A stretch of DNA of 32,716 nucleotides from IMG/VR virus record IMGVR_UViG_3300050821_002465, positions 1 through 32,716 of that record, one strand, 5' to 3'. This document shows positions 29,387-32,716 of the stretch, piece after piece. The notes beneath the pieces were generated by a model. That model made no database searches and was not told the DNA's origin. It worked only from the letters and a program-made list of their open reading frames with translations. The position numbers and the translations under genes are program-made. This DNA is from a virus. How positions within the stretch are numbered: the first letter of the stretch is position 1; every line of letters starts with the position of its first letter.

Positions 29387-30460
29387 TTAACGCCGAGCAG
29401 ACTGTGCTTTGAACCGACGAATATCAGTGAATAGCTGATTAATATCGGCATCTGGCAAATTGTCTATCTCTTCGACTGTTGGCACTTTTGCGGGGTCTGG
29501 GGGAACCGGCGGTCTTGCATTTGTGTCACCGGGTCTTAATCCATAACCTGCGGGAGTCGCTAACGGGCGTCCAACGGGCCGCTCAATCCGAGCAGCAGGG
29601 TCGGGTGCTACATAGGGTGGTGCTACAGTGGCGGGCGCAGTAATCGCTGCGGGCGTTGCTGTAATAACTTCAGTTCTAGGAGCTTCATCTAGCAATCCGC
29701 CTTCAGATAGCTCCTGATAAACTTCAATTAAATTCTCTACGTTAAACTCTAGCTGACGTTCGGTTAATTTATCCGTCATACGGGTATTATTGTCGGCTGA
29801 GTTAAAGTACATTGGAACGAGTTTTCTAAACTTGTCCCCAATCTGTTTCAGTGTTAACTGTTGCTGGGCTTGGTCTTGAACTTCTTTACCAGCTTTTGCC
29901 CAGTTTACGAAAGTTCCCCAATCGACTCCGGTTGTAGCCTCACACATTTTATTAAAAGCGGCTACGGGGTCTGACTGGAATAAAGTTTTGATTTCAAAGG
30001 TCTGGTCAGCAGTTAAAGTTTTCTGAGCCGCAGTTGCGGGTTTTGGAGGAGCCGGATTGTCCACTTTCTGGACTTTTAGCTTGGCTTCCTGTTGGTTAAT
30101 TTTTATACTGGCGTTGACTTTGCCAACTGCCAATTGCTTGGCTAGCTCTAGCGGGGACCGAGCATGAAAAATCTCCAGTGGTCTGTTTTTACCGGGATTC
30201 AGTTCCGCGTGCCAGCCACGTTCGTCTTCTGTGTAAGTTATAGTTGCGCCATTTTCTAACTGTACTGTTTCAGGTTGAGCATAAGTTGCCGCTGGCGCTA
30301 GTGGCGCGGGAGCTAAAGCCGGATCAACTGGTGGCGGAAAACTCGCCGGATCATTATTAGCAATTTCTGCTAACTGGGCTGCGAAGTGTTCGGGGCCTGT
30401 GCGATTGTCTAGTTGTGTAAAACTGTCGTCAAGCCACGGATCGCGTTCATCTACTGCCAT
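29387..30460 (-). CDS. Scaffolding protein candidate
   Basis: The 357-aa protein lies between portal-side genes and the MCP, the usual place of a scaffold. It is acidic at the start, Pro/Ala-rich at 40-70 and 265-340, helical in 150-255 (LTLKQIGDKFRKLVPMYFN, LIEVYQELSEGG) and ends in a short charged helix (INQLFTDIRRFKAQSARR), as scaffolds often do. Sequence similarity to known scaffolds is not recognised. A palindrome copy lies at 30059. AGGAG precedes the ATG. Confidence 0.6.
   Translation of the reverse strand: MAVDERDPWLDDSFTQLDNRTGPEHFAAQLAEIANNDPASFPPPVDPALAPAPLAPAATYAQPETVQLENGATITYTEDERGWHAELNPGKNRPLEIFHARSPLELAKQLAVGKVNASIKINQQEAKLKVQKVDNPAPPKPATAAQKTLTADQTFEIKTLFQSDPVAAFNKMCEATTGVDWGTFVNWAKAGKEVQDQAQQQLTLKQIGDKFRKLVPMYFNSADNNTRMTDKLTERQLEFNVENLIEVYQELSEGGLLDEAPRTEVITATPAAITAPATVAPPYVAPDPAARIERPVGRPLATPAGYGLRPGDTNARPPVPPDPAKVPTVEEIDNLPDADINQLFTDIRRFKAQSARR
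30059..30073 (-). repeat. Dispersed 15-bp palindrome, site 16
   Basis: In gene sense GTCCAGAAAGTGGAC, read as VQKVD in the scaffold candidate. Confidence 0.75.
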
Positions 30461-30500
30461 ATTCTATCTCCTATCGGAAAATCCGTCCGATACGGGTATT

Positions 30501-30866
30501 TTATAGTTCTAACTGCGACTGCAAAACTTCTTTCACTGGTTCGGGGGTTTCCCGGCTAGTGTTAATCATCCGGTCTACATCGCTTGTGAAAATCGCCAGT
30601 AACTGGCTAGCGACATACATAACCGAATGCTGGGCCGCGACATTATCTTTTTCTGATGGGTCTATAGTAGCCAACCGCTCAACCGCATGGACGACATAAC
30701 TTTGAAGAAGCGCTACTGCTATTTGCCAACCCTCGGTATGAACCGTAGTGGCTAACTTACGGCATTTTTCCCAGTGTTCTATTTTGTCTTTTTCAGACTG
30801 TTCTAGGACTTTCTGCTGGATAAACTCTAACCGTTCAATAATATCCTTGGACGTGTATTTTTCCAT
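30501..30866 (-). CDS. Hypothetical protein between portal and scaffold
   Basis: The 121-aa helical protein (MEKYTSKDIIERLEFIQQKVLEQSEKDKIEHWEKCRKLATTVHTEG) starts in a TAATG overlap with the portal gene, so the two are translationally coupled. No family is recognised. A head-assembly role is likely from position. Confidence 0.55.
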   Translation of the reverse strand: MEKYTSKDIIERLEFIQQKVLEQSEKDKIEHWEKCRKLATTVHTEGWQIAVALLQSYVVHAVERLATIDPSEKDNVAAQHSVMYVASQLLAIFTSDVDRMINTSRETPEPVKEVLQSQLEL

Positions 30867-32716
30867 TAGCCTCCACCAAATCCAGTATTACCGGGTTGGC
30901 CTTCTAGCGACTCCATACCCGCAGACTTTTCTAAGTCTTGACGGATGACTTCATGGACGGCGCGAGCCGTGTTCTGCTGGTCAATCAAGTTAGACTTGTT
31001 TTCAAACTTCATTTGTTCTAACTTAGCTTTATTCTGGAAATCTACTTGAGGCTTGTTCATGCCTTGAGCCTGCTGCCAACGCTGTTGATCTTCTTTGGTC
31101 ATAGGCACAATAACGCTACTATAATTCCGCCAATCTGAAACCTCAAAAATCATGCGGGTGACTTCTAGAACATCGACTTTCTTACCTTCAATAGCCAATC
31201 CATCAGTGATGTTTTGGCTCTGCAAGAAGGACAACATAATCGGAATAGCCTGAGCCATTGTTCTGCGAGCTTGCAACCGAGCGCCAGCCCCAATAGAGAA
31301 TATCAATTTGGCGTTTCTAAGGTCTAATATATCTCCGTTAGCTTTAGTGTATTCGTGTTCAAGTTCATCAGTTAAAATTGCTTTATAGGTTTTTGTGGGC
31401 AGAAGTGAAGCGTCCAGTTCGTGAATATTGTATAAGAATGGAACATATACTTGATTGCACAGACGTTCTACAAAGTCTTGGATACGGGTTCCAGCGCCAC
31501 TAGCTAACATGCTAGCCCCGGTAGCAGACCGAGCAAGATTCGAGTGTCCACTAGACCCGGCAACTCCCTGCATTCCAGGTTCTGACGCTCCAGAAGTCTG
31601 TTCTGCTCTAGCTTGAGACAACGCCAAGGCAGCCGGGGCTTCAGGCACCGCCGGTAGACGATCTAGAGGAGTGAAGTCGTCCTTATTCTGGACGTTGATA
31701 ATTTTACCAGGAGATAGCCGAATGCTTTGAGAAGGCGCTTGAGACTTGCCTTCTACACGGATGTAAACGCCGTTTAGGTTTAGAGAAACCCCGTCTAGCC
31801 AAGCATTGGTGATTCCTTGCTGAAGTCTCTGTTCACTACCTATTGACTTAGCAAGTCCAATACCCCAAAAAGCCTCGGGTATATCCCACCAGTTAAGTGA
31901 AAGAAATGGGATTTTACCATACGGGTTTTTGTCGTTACAGATAACCAATTTCTTCTGTAACACTACAATACAGCGATCTTTATCCCAACGTTCTAGAACT
32001 TCTAGCGGTTGGGCGAATGGATCAATCGTGGTAGATTCATACCGAGCTTTAGCTCTGGCGTCCCAAAGAGGATTCTGAATCGCCGTTTCAGCAGGAGAAG
32101 ATTCAACCTCTTCTTTAGGAGGAAGAAATAATTCTAGCAAAGCCTCGCGGCTAGGAATGTCATAGCCGGGACGGTCTCTCAGTCTATCTAAATCTTCCCA
32201 TGTCATGTATTGGCGGTGGATGACATATTTAGCCCGACGGATATCAGGAAGGTTTAATCCAGGGTCAACTAAGACGTGACGAAGATTGACGATGCTTTCA
32301 AAACACGGGCGGTCTACCTGTATATCTACTTCTTCTTCTACGATATCTTCTTCATCTTCAATGGTTGTAGAAGGCAGTCCAGGAACCGGATTCGGGATTA
32401 CTGTTGGCGGATTTTTACGCTTGTACCGTTTCTCCGTGTCGGTATAAATTTCCCAACCCCACTTCCAAATACCTGTGCCAAATAAAACCGCATTCATAAC
32501 TCCGAGACGCAAAGATTCCTCGAAGTGTATTTCTTCTAACTGATAGTTTAAAACTGCCTGAACCGCTCTGCCAGCATCCGCTGAAGTCTTGGGTCTGTTC
32601 TGGACTACGAATGGCGGCTCTTGGTAAAACAACCCATTCATAATCTGTGGAACTAAAGCATTAACCGCAGTAGCCACCGTGAAAAAAGGAATGCTGGCTT
32701 TTTCAGTTTGTGTGCC
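30866..32716 (-). CDS. Portal protein (5' end beyond the window)
   Basis: At least 616 residues are visible. A GTG at 32677 could start the protein, but the frame stays open to the window edge (GTQTEKASIPFFT upstream), so the gene is probably cut. Segments such as EIHFEESLRLGVMNAVLFGTGIWKWGWE, then LSLNWWDIPEAFWGIGLAKSIGSEQRLQQGITNAWLDGVSLNLNG and a later ATGASMLASGAGTRIQDFVERL are typical of podovirus portal proteins. The C-terminus is Gln/Asn/Lys-rich and helical. It would form the dodecameric DNA gate of the capsid. Confidence 0.8.
   Translation of the reverse strand, partial: GTQTEKASIPFFTVATAVNALVPQIMNGLFYQEPPFVVQNRPKTSADAGRAVQAVLNYQLEEIHFEESLRLGVMNAVLFGTGIWKWGWEIYTDTEKRYKRKNPPTVIPNPVPGLPSTTIEDEEDIVEEEVDIQVDRPCFESIVNLRHVLVDPGLNLPDIRRAKYVIHRQYMTWEDLDRLRDRPGYDIPSREALLELFLPPKEEVESSPAETAIQNPLWDARAKARYESTTIDPFAQPLEVLERWDKDRCIVVLQKKLVICNDKNPYGKIPFLSLNWWDIPEAFWGIGLAKSIGSEQRLQQGITNAWLDGVSLNLNGVYIRVEGKSQAPSQSIRLSPGKIINVQNKDDFTPLDRLPAVPEAPAALALSQARAEQTSGASEPGMQGVAGSSGHSNLARSATGASMLASGAGTRIQDFVERLCNQVYVPFLYNIHELDASLLPTKTYKAILTDELEHEYTKANGDILDLRNAKLIFSIGAGARLQARRTMAQAIPIMLSFLQSQNITDGLAIEGKKVDVLEVTRMIFEVSDWRNYSSVIVPMTKEDQQRWQQAQGMNKPQVDFQNKAKLEQMKFENKSNLIDQQNTARAVHEVIRQDLEKSAGMESLEGQPGNTGFGGG
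31679..31693 (-). repeat. Dispersed palindrome, site 17
   Basis: In gene sense GTCCAGAATAAGGAC, read as VQNKD in the portal gene. One base of the second arm differs. Confidence 0.65.

Noticed and set aside
312-31693. Dispersed palindromes as LexA boxes or intrinsic terminators
   Set aside because: The sequence does not match LexA operator types I know, and there are no T-tracts; sites are mostly mid-gene.
32591-32605. Further palindrome copy in the portal gene
   Set aside because: Only the CTGGAC half is present; the other arm is lost.
1-32716. tRNA genes, CRISPR arrays, integrase or attachment sites
   Set aside because: I looked for cloverleaf-like segments, regularly spaced repeats and recombinase motifs and saw none.

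Overview
The window looks like part of the genome of a lytic, podovirus-type tailed phage. The evidence is a T7-like order of virion genes: portal, scaffold candidate, major capsid protein (MCP), tail-tube adaptors, nozzle, GNAT-like protein and three internal virion proteins, the last about 1300 residues long. No integrase, repressor, tRNA or CRISPR array is visible. The host cannot be named from this sequence.

Positions 45-7088 (+ strand) hold a tightly packed set of non-virion genes. They are a sigma-70-like factor, small zinc-binding proteins, a ClpP-like protease, a SleB-like cell-wall hydrolase, an endonuclease VII-like nuclease, a metallophosphoesterase, RecA, a GroES co-chaperonin and several unknown small proteins. 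Most starts overlap or closely follow the preceding stop, which suggests one long transcript. This arm meets the other tail to tail at 7039-7088.

Positions 32716-7039 (- strand, read right to left) hold the virion genes. The portal is cut by the right window edge. It is followed by a 121-aa protein, the scaffold candidate, a split MCP gene, a GIY-YIG endonuclease, several accessory and structural genes including a repeat-rich 605-aa protein and a histidine phosphatase, two paralogous tail adaptors flanking a Clp-type AAA+ ATPase, the tail nozzle, small lysis-like genes, and the internal virion proteins.

Three things stand out. (1) The MCP gene (27209-29360) is read here as four exons separated by three group I introns. 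The first intron carries a LAGLIDADG endonuclease, and a GIY-YIG endonuclease with its own promoter and a start-codon hairpin lies just downstream. (2) MCP exon 1 also has an in-frame insert of about 54 nt with two UAA codons. It is bracketed by two perfect hairpins and has matching UUG codons on each side of the stop-containing part, a layout like the translational bypass of T4 gene 60. (3) A 15-bp palindrome, GTCCAGAAnnTGGAC, occurs 17 times on both arms. It is usually oriented with transcription and is embedded in coding sequence in all three reading frames, so selection probably acts on the DNA or RNA rather than on the encoded peptide.

A further theme is protein quality control. The phage has a ClpP-like protein on one arm, a Clp ATPase with a YGF tripeptide at the expected ClpP-docking position on the other, and a GroES.
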